Shown here piece after piece: positions 19,653-31,449 of a stretch of 64,000 nucleotides of DNA (the first letter of the stretch is position 1; every line of letters begins with the position of its first letter). Source of the DNA: Jeotgalicoccus saudimassiliensis (GTDB taxonomy: Bacteria > Bacillota > Bacilli > Staphylococcales > Salinicoccaceae); assembly GCF_000756715.1 (NCBI RefSeq), contig NZ_CCSE01000001.1:186001-250000 (forward strand), given 5' to 3'. Below the pieces are notes generated by a model, which saw only the letters and a list, made by a program, of their open reading frames with translations, had not been told where the DNA came from and searched no databases. Both the position numbers and the translations under genes were made by a program.

Positions 19653-20441
19653 TTGTCAGTCGAAGAACTAGAAACAGTCGATAAACCCGATGACAGTTTA
19701 GACGATGCCTTTGTCCGGAAAGTTTTCTATGTCTGTTTAAACAGCGGGAAGATTTTACTGGAAAGCGGCGCGGAAACATACCGTATCGAAGATACGATGA
19801 TCCGCATGGCAAACAATTACGGGATCGATAATGTGCAGGTCTTTGTCACAACAACAGTAATCATTCTGTCGATGAATGACTACGCGCTGTCTCAAACGAT
19901 TAGAATCGATGAACGAGCCAATAACTTACAAAAAGTCGTAAACATTAACGACTTATCGAGAAGCATCACTAAAGGATTACCGATCCGGGATGCGATTAAT
20001 ACGATTGAAAACATTCACGAAACAAAAATGTTTCCGTTCTGGCTGATCGTCTTTACCGGCGGAATGGTTGCGATAATGTTTCTGCTGCTGTTTAACGGTG
20101 TGCCGGGAGATATTCCGGTCGCTGCTGCAGGCGGTATGATAGGGGTGCTGATTACGGAAAGTATTCAGCGCTATACTAAAATTAAATTTTTCAACGAATT
20201 CTTCGCAGCGTTCTTTATCGCTGTGATTTCCGTATTATATGTGGAGTTCGGACCGGGAACCGAGCTCGAAACGATTATTATCGCAGCGGTGATGCCGCTC
20301 GTACCCGGTGTACTGATTACGAATGCGATACGTGAAATGATACGCGGTCATCTGATGGCGGGGACGATGAAAGGCGCAGAAGCCTCGCTGACGGCGATTG
20401 CAATCGGTGCCGGTGTCGGACTGGTATTCATGGCAATCTAG
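19653..20441 (+). CDS. ThrE-type exporter, N-terminal subunit (DUF1212)
   Basis: About 262 residues. The cytoplasmic N-terminal region has the family motif LLESGAETYRIEDTM near residue 33, followed by five hydrophobic segments from about 130. In actinobacteria the family forms one protein, ThrE, that exports threonine and serine; in Firmicutes it is split in two, as here. GTG 19644 begins the frame, but SD GAGG (19641-19644) suits TTG 19653. The stop overlaps the SD of the partner gene. Substrate is inferred from the family. Confidence 0.85.
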   Translation: MSVEELETVDKPDDSLDDAFVRKVFYVCLNSGKILLESGAETYRIEDTMIRMANNYGIDNVQVFVTTTVIILSMNDYALSQTIRIDERANNLQKVVNINDLSRSITKGLPIRDAINTIENIHETKMFPFWLIVFTGGMVAIMFLLLFNGVPGDIPVAAAGGMIGVLITESIQRYTKIKFFNEFFAAFFIAVISVLYVEFGPGTELETIIIAAVMPLVPGVLITNAIREMIRGHLMAGTMKGAEASLTAIAIGAGVGLVFMAI

Positions 20442-20451
20442 GAGGGAAACG

Positions 20452-20913
20452 ATGTTATACGTTGTACAATTTATACTCAGTTTCTTTGCCTCTGCGGGAT
20501 TCGGAATACTGTTCAATGCACCGAGGAGAACGATACTTGCCGGCGGGCTGAGCGGGGCTTTCGGCTGGCTCATTTATTTTATCGCGACCCAGTTCGAGAT
20601 TCAGGCGGTCATTGCGACATTTTTCGGTGCGATAATGCTGACACTACTGTCGATAATGAGTGCGCGTTATTTACGGGCGCCGATTATTATTTTCATTACA
20701 TGCGGTATTATTCCGCTCGTTCCCGGCGGTATGGCATACAATGCGATGCGGAGCGTCGTGCTCCAGAATTACGACCTGGCACTTGCCTACGGCTTCCAGG
20801 TGGCATTAATATCGATGGCCATTGCGATGGGAATTATTTCGACAGAAATGATAGATTCACTATTCCAGACACTGAAACGCGAAATTAAAAATATGCGGAA
20901 GAAAGAGGCTTAA
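20452..20913 (+). CDS. ThrE-type exporter, C-terminal subunit (DUF3815)
   Basis: 153 residues, almost wholly hydrophobic with about five membrane segments; IPLVPGGMAYNAMR near residue 90 matches the ThrE_2 half. SD GGAGGG (20441-20446) fixes ATG 20452; the frame is open further upstream but only inside the partner gene. It would assemble with the preceding protein into the membrane exporter. Confidence 0.85.
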   Translation: MLYVVQFILSFFASAGFGILFNAPRRTILAGGLSGAFGWLIYFIATQFEIQAVIATFFGAIMLTLLSIMSARYLRAPIIIFITCGIIPLVPGGMAYNAMRSVVLQNYDLALAYGFQVALISMAIAMGIISTEMIDSLFQTLKREIKNMRKKEA

Positions 20914-20916
20914 CCA

Positions 20917-21171
20917 ATGCTTAATCTTACTTATTACACACGCGACAACTGTCAGCTGTGTAATGAAGGAAAACTCCAGATCAGACTTGCATTGTCTGAA
21001 CTGAGGGATAACGTAGTGAAACTGACAGAAGTGAATATTGATAACGACGATGAACTGCAGGAGGAATACATGGTGCGCATACCCGTTCTGAGCGACGGCG
21101 GCAACGTGATTCAGGAAGGCATTCTCGACTTTGTAACTATATACGATTACGTAAAAGACAATTACAGATAA
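20917..21171 (+). CDS. Glutaredoxin-like protein (DUF836)
   Basis: 84 residues of thioredoxin fold with the redox pair CQLC at residues 13-16 (TRDNCQLCNEGK) and the cis-Pro region VRIPVLSDGG. It starts 3 bases after the ThrE-like gene. Small proteins of this family are presumed thiol oxidoreductases; the partner is unknown. A terminator follows. Confidence 0.85.
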   Translation: MLNLTYYTRDNCQLCNEGKLQIRLALSELRDNVVKLTEVNIDNDDELQEEYMVRIPVLSDGGNVIQEGILDFVTIYDYVKDNYR

Positions 21172-21187
21172 TAAATACAGTAAGGCG

Positions 21188-21216
21188 GCGGACAGTTTAT
21201 GTCCGCTGCTTTTTTT
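21188..21216 (+). terminator. Terminator after the glutaredoxin-like gene
   Basis: GCGGACA (21188-21194), GTTTA, TGTCCGC (21200-21206), TGC, then seven T. Confidence 0.9.
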
Positions 21217-21244
21217 GCGTCTGCGGCCCAAAATACTTTTATAG

Positions 21245-21273
21245 TTTTCATAAGAGGCCGACATATGTATAAT
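21245..21273 (+). promoter_or_regulatory. pgk operon promoter
   Basis: -35 TTTTCA (21245-21250), 17-bp spacer, -10 TATAAT (21268-21273), 30 bases before the pgk start. It lies just after a terminator, so pgk-tpiA-gpmI-eno has its own promoter. Confidence 0.65.
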
Positions 21274-21303
21274 TAGAGTGAATATAAATTTGGAGGCGCA
21301 TTC

Positions 21304-22500
21304 ATGAAGAAGACTCTTGAAGATGTTGAATTAAAAGGCAAAAAGGTATTAATACGGGCAGATTTTAACGTGCCGATGAAAAGCGGTAAGATTACGGATG
21401 ATACACGTATTAAAGCTGCTGTAAAAACAATTTCTTATGTTTTGGCCAAAGGCGGGAAAGTGATTCTGTTTTCACACCTCGGGCGTATTAAAACGAAAGA
21501 GGACAAGCGTGAATACTCCCTGGCTCCGGTTGCAGACCGTCTAAGCGATATTATGGGGAAAGAAGTGCTGTTCAGCGACAAGACGCGCGGCAAAGACCTG
21601 GAAGAAGGTATCGCGGATCTGAAGAACGGTGAAATTCTTCTCGTTCAGAACACACGCTACGAAGATCTGCACGGTTCCAAAGAAAGTAAAAACGATCCGG
21701 ATCTCGGTAAATACTGGGCATCACTCGGCGACGTATTCGTCAACGACGCGTTCGGTACAGCGCACCGTGAACACGCATCGAACGTCGGTATCAGTGAACA
21801 CCTGCCGACGGTATCGGGCTTCCTGATGCAAAAAGAAATCGAGTTTATCGGCGGTGCAGTCGATCATCCGAAATCACCGTTCGTTGCAATTTTAGGCGGA
21901 GCAAAAGTATCCGACAAAATTAACGTTATCGACAACCTGTTGACTAAAGCTGATAAAATTCTTATCGGCGGAGGAATGGCAAACACTTTCCTGAAAGCAC
22001 AGGGCCATGCAATTGGAACGTCATTAATCGAAGAAGACAACATTAAAATTGCAGAAGAACTGCTGCAAAAAGCCGACGGTAAACTTGTTCTGCCGGTCGA
22101 TGTTGTGGCAGCTGCTGAATTTTCGAATGACGCAGACCACCGTATCGTTTCAGTCGATGAGATTCCGGACGATATGATGGCGCTCGATATCGGTACTGAA
22201 ACTGTTAAATTATATGAAGACACACTTAAAGGTGCAAAAACTGTCGTCTGGAACGGACCGATGGGCGTATTCGAAATGTCGAACTTTGCTCAGGGGACTG
22301 TAGGTGTCTGCCAGGCAATCGCCGACCTTGAAGATGCAGTAACGATTATCGGCGGCGGCGATTCTGCAAGCGCGGCACAGGTGCTCGGTTTTGCAGATAA
22401 ATTCAGCCACATTTCAACTGGCGGCGGTGCTTCACTGGAATATTTGGAAGGTAAGGAATTGCCGGGTCTGAAGGCAATTGATAACGCTGAGGAGGAGTAA
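21304..22500 (+). CDS. pgk: Phosphoglycerate kinase
   Basis: 398 residues. The N-terminal substrate-binding [18 protein letters not shown] lies near residue 18, SHLGR near 58, and the C-terminal nucleotide site [13 protein letters not shown] near 350. It converts 1,3-bisphosphoglycerate and ADP to 3-phosphoglycerate and ATP. First gene of the lower glycolytic operon. In S. aureus the order is gapR-gapA-pgk; here gapR and gapA are absent from this position. Confidence 0.98.
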   Translation: MKKTLEDVELKGKKVLIRADFNVPMKSGKITDDTRIKAAVKTISYVLAKGGKVILFSHLGRIKTKEDKREYSLAPVADRLSDIMGKEVLFSDKTRGKDLEEGIADLKNGEILLVQNTRYEDLHGSKESKNDPDLGKYWASLGDVFVNDAFGTAHREHASNVGISEHLPTVSGFLMQKEIEFIGGAVDHPKSPFVAILGGAKVSDKINVIDNLLTKADKILIGGGMANTFLKAQGHAIGTSLIEEDNIKIAEELLQKADGKLVLPVDVVAAAEFSNDADHRIVSVDEIPDDMMALDIGTETVKLYEDTLKGAKTVVWNGPMGVFEMSNFAQGTVGVCQAIADLEDAVTIIGGGDSASAAQVLGFADKFSHISTGGGASLEYLEGKELPGLKAIDNAEEE

Positions 22501-22505
22501 GTCAT

Positions 22506-23261
22506 ATGCGCACACCATTAATTGCGGGTAACTGGAAAATGAATATGACAGTATCGGAAGCGGGAGCATTTGCTGACGAACTGTTAAATAATAAATTAAA
22601 TCAAGGGGTTGAAGCGGCGGTATGTGCGCCGTTTATCGACCTGCCTGTACTTATAGAGAAATTTAAAGACACTGACATTAAAGTCGGTGCACAAAATGTG
22701 TACTACGAACAGAGTGGTGCGTTTACGGGAGAAATCTCTGCACCGATGCTGAAGGAGCTTGGAGTACATTACGTCATTGCAGGACATTCCGAGAGACGCG
22801 AACTGTTCGGTGAGTCGGACAGCGACATTAACAAAAAAGCACATGCTGTTATTGAAGCGGGTATGGTGCCGATTATTTGTGTCGGTGAAACTGAAGCCGA
22901 GCGCGACAACGGCGAGCATACTGAAAAAGTTGCAAACCAGGTGAAAGCGGCGCTTCAGGGCGTCAAAGCCGAAGCGGCGGGTGACCTTGTGATTGCCTAC
23001 GAACCGATCTGGGCGATTGGTACCGGCAAGAGCGCAACGAGCGATGATGCGAATGCCATGTGCAAGTCAATCAGAACAAAAGTTGAAAAGCTTTACGATA
23101 AAGGTGTTGCAGACAGCGTGCGTATTTTATACGGCGGTTCGGTAAAACCGGCAACGGTCGAAGAGCTGATGTCTAAAAGTGATGTGGACGGCGCCTTAGT
23201 CGGCGGTGCAGCTCTGAAAACTGATGACTATACTGCACTGGTTGCAGGAGCTTTGCGATGA
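22506..23261 (+). CDS. tpiA: Triosephosphate isomerase
   Basis: 251 residues. Lys in NWKMN near residue 10, catalytic His in [12 protein letters not shown] near 95, catalytic Glu in [14 protein letters not shown] near 165, phosphate loop YGGSVKP near 210. It interconverts dihydroxyacetone phosphate and glyceraldehyde 3-phosphate. It begins 5 bases after pgk and overlaps gpmI by four bases (ATGA). Confidence 0.98.
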   Translation: MRTPLIAGNWKMNMTVSEAGAFADELLNNKLNQGVEAAVCAPFIDLPVLIEKFKDTDIKVGAQNVYYEQSGAFTGEISAPMLKELGVHYVIAGHSERRELFGESDSDINKKAHAVIEAGMVPIICVGETEAERDNGEHTEKVANQVKAALQGVKAEAAGDLVIAYEPIWAIGTGKSATSDDANAMCKSIRTKVEKLYDKGVADSVRILYGGSVKPATVEELMSKSDVDGALVGGAALKTDDYTALVAGALR

Positions 23262-24781
23262 AACAGCCTGCTGCCTTAATCATTCTGGACGGTTTTGCCG
23301 AACGTGAAGAAACGTTCGGCAATGCAATAGCACATGCAGATATGCCGAACTTTAAAAAATATAAGGAGATGTTTCCGCATGCAAGCTTAAGCGCTGCGGG
23401 AATGGACGTCGGTCTGCCTGATGGGCAGATGGGGAACTCCGAAGTCGGTCATTTAAATATCGGTGCAGGCCGTGTTGTGTATCAGAGCTTAACGCGTATT
23501 AACAAGTCGATTGAAGATGGTGACTTTCACGAAAATGCAGTGCTGCTCGATGCGCTGAATCATGTGAAAACTCACAACAGCAAGCTTCACATTATGGGAC
23601 TGTTAAGTGACGGAGGAGTGCATTCGCACTACAGCCATCTGTTTGAAATACTGAAAATGGCGAAGATTAACGGTCTCGAAGATGTGTTCGTGCACGGCTT
23701 CTTAGACGGCCGCGACGTATCGAAAACGTCGGCGCTGACTTACATAGAAGAAACGGAACGTCAGTTTTCAAATATCGGTGTCGGAAAGTTTTCAACGATC
23801 AGCGGACGTTACTATGCGATGGACCGCGACAAACGCTGGGAACGGGAAAAACCGGCATACGATGCAATGGTTCACGGTGAAGCGGCTGTGTTTCCAAGTG
23901 CGGCGGCCGGTGTTGAAGCGAGCTATGTGAACGAAGTGTTCGATGAATTCGTCGAGCCGTTTATCGTCAGCGAAGCAAACACGATCGGCGATAACGATGC
24001 AGTGATTTTCATCAACTTCAGACCGGACCGCGCCGCTCAGCTGAGTGAAGCATTTACAGCGACCGGGTTTAACGGCTTTGACTGCCGCGGTAAAATCGAT
24101 AATCTGAAGTACGTAACATTTACGAAATACAGTGAAGCGGTTATTGCAGATATTGTATTCGACAAGGTGGACCTTGTAAATACGCTCGGTGAAGTCGTGT
24201 CGAACGCAGGGAAGACACAGCTCCGCATTGCGGAAACTGAAAAGTACCCGCACGTGACATACTTTATGAACGGCGGCCGCCACGAGGAGTTTGACGGTGA
24301 ATCGCGTATTCTCGTTAACTCGCCGAAAGTGGCAACGTACGATCTGCAGCCGGAAATGAGTATTTACGAAGTAACTGACCAGCTCACAGGCGCCCTGGAC
24401 GGCGGGGATCTCGATATGGTGATTTTAAACTTTGCGAACCCCGACATGGTCGGTCACAGCGGCATGCTCGAACCGACGGTTAAAGCGCTGGAAGCCGTGG
24501 ACGAGTGTCTCGGTAAAGTTGTCGATAAAATTCTCGAACTTAACGGGACTGCAATTATTACAGCGGACCACGGCAACGCCGATGAAGTCGTGACACTTGC
24601 AGGTGAGCCGATGACAGCACACACGGTCAATCCGGTACCGGTTATCGTGACCGATACGGGAGTAATGCTCCGTGAAGGCGGACGCCTTGCGGACCTTGCA
24701 CCGACGATGCTGGATATTATAAATATCAGCCAGCCTGAAGACATGACAGGCACAAGCCTTTTAATTAAAAATACGTTATAA
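23258..24781 (+). CDS. gpmI: 2,3-bisphosphoglycerate-independent phosphoglycerate mutase
   Basis: 507 residues of the alkaline phosphatase-like, Mn-dependent family. The metal-binding ILDGFAERE is at the N-terminus, the catalytic Ser in [14 protein letters not shown] near 62, FINFRPDRA near 255, and the metal site TADHGNADE near 443. It converts 3- to 2-phosphoglycerate. Translationally coupled to tpiA. Confidence 0.98.
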   Translation: MKQPAALIILDGFAEREETFGNAIAHADMPNFKKYKEMFPHASLSAAGMDVGLPDGQMGNSEVGHLNIGAGRVVYQSLTRINKSIEDGDFHENAVLLDALNHVKTHNSKLHIMGLLSDGGVHSHYSHLFEILKMAKINGLEDVFVHGFLDGRDVSKTSALTYIEETERQFSNIGVGKFSTISGRYYAMDRDKRWEREKPAYDAMVHGEAAVFPSAAAGVEASYVNEVFDEFVEPFIVSEANTIGDNDAVIFINFRPDRAAQLSEAFTATGFNGFDCRGKIDNLKYVTFTKYSEAVIADIVFDKVDLVNTLGEVVSNAGKTQLRIAETEKYPHVTYFMNGGRHEEFDGESRILVNSPKVATYDLQPEMSIYEVTDQLTGALDGGDLDMVILNFANPDMVGHSGMLEPTVKALEAVDECLGKVVDKILELNGTAIITADHGNADEVVTLAGEPMTAHTVNPVPVIVTDTGVMLREGGRLADLAPTMLDIINISQPEDMTGTSLLIKNTL

Positions 24782-24811
24782 TAAATTCGAACTTAACTAA
24801 TAAAGGAGTAG

Positions 24812-26116
<1,305 letters not shown>

Positions 26117-26132
26117 TATTATTACAGTGAAA

Positions 26133-26156
26133 ACCCCTCTTTGAGAGGGGTTTTTG
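26133..26156 (+). terminator. Terminator after eno
   Basis: ACCCCTC, loop, GAGGGGT (26145-26151), then T-run. It ends the glycolytic operon directly before the second hairpin array. Confidence 0.93.
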
Positions 26157-26184
26157 TTGTTTGTTTCGGGGTGATGTGGGGGAG

Positions 26185-26832
26185 GTGATAAGTGGCGTGG
26201 AATTCGTGGACATATCACTTAAAAGGGGTGAAACGGTGATAAGTGCTGAGAAAACTCTCGACTTATCACCAAAAGAGGGTGAAACGGTGATAAATGCTGA
26301 GAAAACTCTCGACTTATCACCAAAAGTGGATGAATCGGTGATAAGTGCTGAGAAAATTCTCGACATATCACCAAAAAGCGATGAAATGGTGATAAGTGCT
26401 GAGAAACTTCCCGACTTATCACCAAAAGAGGATGAAACGGTGATAAGCGCTGTGAAAATTCTCGACATATCACCAAAAAGCGATGAAATGGTGATAAGTG
26501 CTGAGAAAACTCTCGACTTATCACCAAAAGTGGATGAAATGGTGATAAGTGCTGAGAAACTTCCTGACATATCACCAAAAGAGGATGAAACGGTGATAAG
26601 TGCTGAGAAACTTCCCGACATATCACCAAAAAGCGATAAAACGGTGATAAGTCTTGTGAAACCACCCGACATATCACCAAAAAGCGATAAAACGGTGATA
26701 AGTCTTGTGAAACCACCCGACATATCACCAAAAGGCACTAAAACGGTGATAAGTCTTGTGAAACCACCCGACATATCACCAAAAGGCACTAAAACGGTGA
26801 TAAGTCCCGAGGAAAATCGCAACTTATCACCG
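26185..26832. repeat. Array of thirteen 51-bp hairpin repeat units
   Basis: GTGATAAGT-type starts recur at 26185, 26236, 26287, 26338, 26389, 26440, 26491, 26542, 26593, 26644, 26695, 26746 and 26797, an exact 51-bp period; the first unit is degenerate. Each unit is GGTGATAAGT, a core near 16 bases (GCTGAGAAAACTCTCG-like), ACTTATCACC or ACATATCACC, then a ~15 base linker such as AAAAGAGGATGAAAC. The 10-base ends are inverted repeats, perfect or with one mismatch. The last four units share a different core (CTTGTGAAACCACCCG-like), showing local spread of variants. Because 51 is a multiple of 3, long frames run through the array on both strands; I judge these not to be genes. It separates convergent eno and the NERD gene. 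Confidence 0.94.
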
Positions 26833-26869
26833 CAAACCAATAACTCTCAACTTCAGATAACGAATACTA

Positions 26870-27772
26870 TCAAAACGATATTTTATTTTCCCTCCTGTAC
26901 TTATTAACGACTGCTTTGCTGACGGCACCCCCGCTTAATGTTGAAATCATCGCCGGAGTGATGACCCAGGTGTCATTTAACGTACGCAGTTCATCGATTA
27001 AACATTCTACAATATTTAAAGTTTTGTATGCAGTTTTACAAAATTTGCAATGATACAAATGACGGTTCACACGCACCAGCTCCGCGACCGAATCGCACCG
27101 ATAACAAAATACGCCGGGGCGGAGCTCCCCGAAACTGACATTGGCCGGCAGGTCATATATCGAACGTACGAGCCGGCGGCTGTCGAGATAATCGATGAGC
27201 GTGCTGTGATCATAATGATTGGAAGTACATATCGCAGCAAGCCGCCGGTGTGTATTGCTTGGTATCATCAAATTTTCTAAGTTAGGCATGTTGTAGATGG
27301 TCTGGCGGGGATTCACGAATACGAGGTGCGGTGTAATCTCACTTTTAAATCCGCCTTCACGTATAAGGGAATCGAGTGAAGTGCGCTGGCGGTTCACCTG
27401 CATGCTTAAGTCCTTGTACTCCCGGCCGCCGGTGAAGAACCAGGATTTCGATCCGTACACCAGATCGAAGCCGAAGTTTTTCACTTCAAAAGTATAGAGG
27501 CGGTCGCCGGCGACAAGCACGTTATCTATCTGTACTTCGCCAAGGCCGCCGGCGACTTTCAAATACTCGGTTCCGGCATCAATTTTAAAACGGTAGTCTT
27601 TTAAATGAAAAACATCCAGCGCCCGAACGGATTCATCGAGCAGTCTATCAAATAAAAGTTCACCTTCAAATCCTCGGGCTAATTTCTCCTTTTCTTTTTC
27701 TTCGGTTTCACCGAGCAGTGTGCGGCGCGACAAAATTTTCAGCTGTTTGAGTTTTAATGGAAGTTTACGCAT
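26870..27772 (-). CDS. NERD-domain protein
   Basis: 300 residues. A NERD (nuclease-related) domain spans about residues 28-145, with the core E-x-QIDN-x-LV...FEVKNF seen in GEVQIDNVLVAGD and YTFEVKNFG, the D-(x)n-ExK layout of restriction-endonuclease folds. The C-terminal part contains a four-Cys knuckle (CYRCDS ... CKFC) near residues 220-245 and a DnaA-like or HTH-like tail. Biochemical function is unknown; NERD proteins are predicted to process nucleic acids. It is transcribed toward the hairpin array and is divergent from secG. Confidence 0.85.
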   Translation of the reverse strand: MRKLPLKLKQLKILSRRTLLGETEEKEKEKLARGFEGELLFDRLLDESVRALDVFHLKDYRFKIDAGTEYLKVAGGLGEVQIDNVLVAGDRLYTFEVKNFGFDLVYGSKSWFFTGGREYKDLSMQVNRQRTSLDSLIREGGFKSEITPHLVFVNPRQTIYNMPNLENLMIPSNTHRRLAAICTSNHYDHSTLIDYLDSRRLVRSIYDLPANVSFGELRPGVFCYRCDSVAELVRVNRHLYHCKFCKTAYKTLNIVECLIDELRTLNDTWVITPAMISTLSGGAVSKAVVNKYRRENKISF

Positions 27773-28001
27773 GGCACTAACATAATCGACAGGTAAATTA
27801 TCTCCAAATGACAGTAATTTAAAAACTGCGCAAAAAATGAACAGTTCTCAGCAGCCGGACCTCCGCCACTCCCGGACCCCTGCCACCCCCATACCAATAC
27901 GCCAATATAACAACTACATTACAAAACAACGCTATACATTGCACATACAGTAAATTTTTGGTACTATTTATACTGTTAATATAAATCGGAGGGGTATCTT
28001 C
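27773..28001. other. Divergent intergenic region with a C-rich (minus-strand G-rich) tract
   Basis: The 229-bp gap between the NERD gene and secG must hold both promoters. A TATACT (27969-27974) is a possible secG -10. At about 27855-27892 the plus strand carries clustered C-runs (CCGGACC, CTCCCGGACCCC, CCACCCCC), so the minus strand has G-runs of 5, 4 and 3, unlike the AT-rich surroundings. No open frame of substance is seen. Confidence 0.5.
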
Positions 28002-28232
28002 ATGCAGACACTACTCATCGTTCTGTTAATCATCGTGTGTATATCGCTTATCGCTGTAGTGTTACTACAATCCGGAAAAAGTGCCGGCCTGTCAGGAGCA
28101 ATCGGCGGCGGTGCTGAGCAAATGTTCGGTAAGCAAAAAGCGCGCGGTATGGACATGGTTCTACATAGAGCAACTGTAATTTTAGCAATTCTGTTCTTTA
28201 TGATAATGCTGTTACTGACATACTTAGGTTAA
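28002..28232 (+). CDS. secG: Preprotein translocase subunit SecG
   Basis: 76 residues with two membrane helices (residues 1-20 and 55-75) around the conserved SecG loop [20 protein letters not shown]. It assists SecYE/SecA-driven export. SD GGAGGGG precedes the ATG. A terminator follows, so it is probably transcribed alone or with partial read-through to est. Confidence 0.96.
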   Translation: MQTLLIVLLIIVCISLIAVVLLQSGKSAGLSGAIGGGAEQMFGKQKARGMDMVLHRATVILAILFFMIMLLLTYLG

Positions 28233-28245
28233 TACGTTAAAAGGT

Positions 28246-28286
28246 GGGCCCGAATCCGATTAATCCCGGATTCAGGCTCTTTTTTT
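28246..28286 (+). terminator. Terminator after secG
   Basis: GGGCCCGAATCCG pairs with CGGATTCAGGCTC (G-T pairs included) and is followed by seven T. Confidence 0.88.
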
Positions 28287-28362
28287 ATGTTTGGAACGTT
28301 GATTCTTTAGTATCTTTGAAATTTAGCGTACAATAAAAGCAACACTATTTTGAGGTGACCTC

Positions 28363-29112
28363 ATGAATATCAAACTGCCCGAAAAATTTTATTTTAAAAA
28401 AGACAGCGGGGATTATGCGGTGCTGCTGCTCCACGGATTTACGGGGAATACATCCGATGTGAGACAGCTCGGCCGCTACCTGCAGAAAAAGGACATGACA
28501 TCCTATTCGATAAACTACGAGGGGCATGCCGAACATCCGCGGAAGATTACGGAGTCCACGCCGTTTGTCTGGTATAAAGAGGCGGTTGAAGCATACGATT
28601 TCCTCCGCGCTGAAGGCTACAGCAATATTTTTGTTGCGGGCGTTTCTCTCGGCGGCGTGTTTGCGCTGAAGCTTGCAGCAGAGCGCGATGTGACAGGCGT
28701 TGCGACGATATGCAGTCCGATGTATATGAAAGAAGCATCAACGCTGTATGCGCAGTTTATCGCGTACGCAGAAAAGTACTTAAAGATGTTCGAACAGAAG
28801 TCGCCTGAAGAGATCAAAACAGTGACGGATAAACTGGAAATGACAGCTGTTTTCGATGACATCAGGACGTTTATAAATTCGGTAAGAGGGAATTTGGAAG
28901 ATGTCAGCGTCCCGCTGTTTACCGCCCAGGCGGTGCATGACAAAGTGATCGATCCGGACAGTGCCAACGTCATTTACGACGGCGCCGGGACTGATGAAAA
29001 AGTAATTAAATGGTACGATAAAGGCGGTCACGTACTGACTATTGATGAGAGCAAGGAAGAATTATTTGAAGATATATACAATTTTATTGAACAGCACGAC
29101 TTACAGAATTAA
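28363..29112 (+). CDS. est: Carboxylesterase Est
   Basis: 249 residues, alpha/beta hydrolase. Oxyanion-hole motif LLLHGFTGNTSD near residue 22, nucleophile Ser in VAGVSLGG near 93, acid Asp near 192 (HDKVIDPD) and catalytic His in KGGHVLTID near 222. It is the orthologue of the Bacillus/Geobacillus Est30-type esterase found between secG and rnr in Bacillus and Staphylococcus. It hydrolyses short acyl esters in vitro; the natural substrate is unknown. Confidence 0.93.
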   Translation: MNIKLPEKFYFKKDSGDYAVLLLHGFTGNTSDVRQLGRYLQKKDMTSYSINYEGHAEHPRKITESTPFVWYKEAVEAYDFLRAEGYSNIFVAGVSLGGVFALKLAAERDVTGVATICSPMYMKEASTLYAQFIAYAEKYLKMFEQKSPEEIKTVTDKLEMTAVFDDIRTFINSVRGNLEDVSVPLFTAQAVHDKVIDPDSANVIYDGAGTDEKVIKWYDKGGHVLTIDESKEELFEDIYNFIEQHDLQN

Positions 29113-29133
29113 TAACAGATATGGAGGATTACA

Positions 29134-31449
29134 ATGAGAGACTTTAAAGAAGAAATATTGGCCATTGTAAACAGCAATGACTATAAACCGATGACAACAG
29201 ATGAGTTTAAAGAATCTTTTGGAGCGGATGATTCGGATGAATTCAAAGATATGGTGAAAACTTTAGTCTCTCTTGAAGAATCCGGTAAATTAGTACGCAC
29301 GAAGAAAGACAAATATATGAAGTCGCCTGACTCGAACAAAGTAAAAGGGACTTTATCCATGCACAAGCGCGGATTTGGTTTCCTGCGTCCGGAAGAGGAC
29401 GATATCGAGGATGTGTTCATTCCGCCAAACGCGGTTAACGGTGCATTCGACGGGGATACTGTGCTCGTTGAAGTGGAAACGAATACGCGCGGCGACAAGA
29501 CAGAAGGTCATGTTGTCAGTATATTGGAACGCGGAGTTACGAAGTTTGTCGGCGAATACAGTGCCAACGTAAACTACGGTTTCGTTGTGCCTGACTCGAA
29601 AACATTCAAAACGGACGTGTTCATTCCGAGAAACAACAACCTCGGTGCGATCGACGGGCACAAAGTGCTTGTTGAAATTACAAAGTATCCGGAAAGCGAA
29701 GATCAGGGCAATCCTGAAGGACATGTCGTTCAGATTCTCGGGCATAAAAATGATCCGGGTGTCGACATTCTGTCTATTATTTATCAGCACGGAATCGATA
29801 TCGATTTCCCTGATGAAGTGCTTGAACAGGCCGAAGCGGTTCCCGAAGAAATTAATCAGGATGATGCGAAAGGCAGAACGGATCTGCGCGATGAGTTTAC
29901 GATTACAATTGACGGTGCAGATGCAAAAGATCTGGATGACGCAGTCGGCGTGAAAAGGCTCGACAACGGCAACTTTGAGCTGACAGTCAGCATTGCCGAC
30001 GTCAGCCACTACATTACGAAAAACTCACCGATGGACGAAGAGGCGTATAACCGCGGCACGAGTGTCTATCTGGTGGACCGTGTCATACCGATGATTCCGC
30101 ACCGTTTATCGAACGGAATCTGTTCGTTAAATCCACACGTTGACCGTCTGACACTCAGCTGCCGCATGGAATTTACTCCGGGCGGTAAAGCAGTCGACCA
30201 CGAGATTTTCGAAAGTGTTATCAATTCGGATTACCGTATGACTTACGATAACGTTAACTTGATGCTCGAAGATAAAGACCAGGGTGTCATCGACGAGTTC
30301 AAAGAAGTTTACGAGCCGCTGCTGATCGCAGAAGAATTGGCTGCAGCGTTACGCAATAAGCGTGAGAAACGCGGTGCCATCGACTTTGATTTCGATGAAG
30401 CGGCTGTAGTTGTCGGCGACGACGGCACACCGGAAGATATCGTTCTCCGTGACCGGGGTACAGGCGAGAAAATGATCGAAGAGTTTATGCTCGCAGCGAA
30501 CGAAGCGGTCGCAGAACACTTCCACTGGATGGATGTGCCGTTTATGTACCGTATTCACGAAGAACCGAAGGAAGAAAAACTGAGCAAATTCTTCGACTTC
30601 CTGACAGGTTTCGGTGTCGTCGTCAAAGGAAAAGGCAATCAGATTCACCCTCATGCACTGCAGGAAATTATCGAGGAAGTGAAAGGCCGTCCGGAAGAGA
30701 TGGTAATTTCAACGCTGATGCTCCGCTCGATGCAGCAGGCGAAGTATTCACCTGAATCACTCGGACACTTCGGATTGTCGACGGAATTCTATACGCACTT
30801 TACGTCACCGATCAGACGTTATCCGGATTTAATCGTACACAGATTAATCCGTGAATATCTGTTCAACGGCAAGACGGATGCGAAGACAATCCGACGCAAC
30901 AAGAGCGAACTGCCTGATATCGCGCAGCATACGTCGGAAAGAGAGCGGCGCGCCCAGGATGCAGAGCGCGACACCGATGACCTGAAGAAAGCGGAGTACA
31001 TGATGAAACATGTCGGCGAAACTTTCGAAGGCGTGGTTGCAGGTGTGATGAACTTCGGCATGTTCGTTGAACTGCCGAATACGATTGAAGGACTTGTACA
31101 CGTCAGTCATATGACGGATGACCATTACAACTTTAATGAACGTGCGATGGCGATGATCGGTGAGCGCACCGGTACGATGTTCCGCATCGGTGACAAGGTT
31201 GAAATCGAAGTGCTCGGTGTAAATCTTGAAGAACGTCTGATTGACTTTAAAGTCGTCGGCATGCCTGACAGAAAAAAACGTCCGGAACGCAGACAGTCAT
31301 CCGTTACGATTAAAGGTGATGCGAGAGATAACAAAAAGGAAAAAACACGTTCACGTGAAAAGAAAGGAAGCTTCAGAAAAGGCGGAAAGAAAAAACCTTT
31401 CTATAAATCAGTGGCGAAAAAAGCAAAGGAAAGAAGTAGAGGCTTATGA
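29134..31449 (+). CDS. rnr: Ribonuclease R
   Basis: 771 residues. N-terminal winged helix, two cold-shock/OB domains from about 65 to 225, the RNB catalytic domain beginning [14 protein letters not shown] near 265 with the Asp cluster that binds Mg, an S1 domain near 625-705 ([20 protein letters not shown]), and a Lys/Arg-rich tail. It is a processive 3'-5' exoRNase that degrades structured RNA and works with SmpB-tmRNA. The stop overlaps the smpB ATG by four bases. Confidence 0.98.
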   Translation: MRDFKEEILAIVNSNDYKPMTTDEFKESFGADDSDEFKDMVKTLVSLEESGKLVRTKKDKYMKSPDSNKVKGTLSMHKRGFGFLRPEEDDIEDVFIPPNAVNGAFDGDTVLVEVETNTRGDKTEGHVVSILERGVTKFVGEYSANVNYGFVVPDSKTFKTDVFIPRNNNLGAIDGHKVLVEITKYPESEDQGNPEGHVVQILGHKNDPGVDILSIIYQHGIDIDFPDEVLEQAEAVPEEINQDDAKGRTDLRDEFTITIDGADAKDLDDAVGVKRLDNGNFELTVSIADVSHYITKNSPMDEEAYNRGTSVYLVDRVIPMIPHRLSNGICSLNPHVDRLTLSCRMEFTPGGKAVDHEIFESVINSDYRMTYDNVNLMLEDKDQGVIDEFKEVYEPLLIAEELAAALRNKREKRGAIDFDFDEAAVVVGDDGTPEDIVLRDRGTGEKMIEEFMLAANEAVAEHFHWMDVPFMYRIHEEPKEEKLSKFFDFLTGFGVVVKGKGNQIHPHALQEIIEEVKGRPEEMVISTLMLRSMQQAKYSPESLGHFGLSTEFYTHFTSPIRRYPDLIVHRLIREYLFNGKTDAKTIRRNKSELPDIAQHTSERERRAQDAERDTDDLKKAEYMMKHVGETFEGVVAGVMNFGMFVELPNTIEGLVHVSHMTDDHYNFNERAMAMIGERTGTMFRIGDKVEIEVLGVNLEERLIDFKVVGMPDRKKRPERRQSSVTIKGDARDNKKEKTRSREKKGSFRKGGKKKPFYKSVAKKAKERSRGL

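Noticed and set aside
26161-26907. Long open frame (248 codons) across the 51-bp array, with 17-residue repeats, and frames on the opposite strand
   Set aside because: The period is a multiple of three, so stops are absent on both strands at once. The frame has no good SD and runs into the end of the convergent NERD gene; palindromic ends explain the sequence better.
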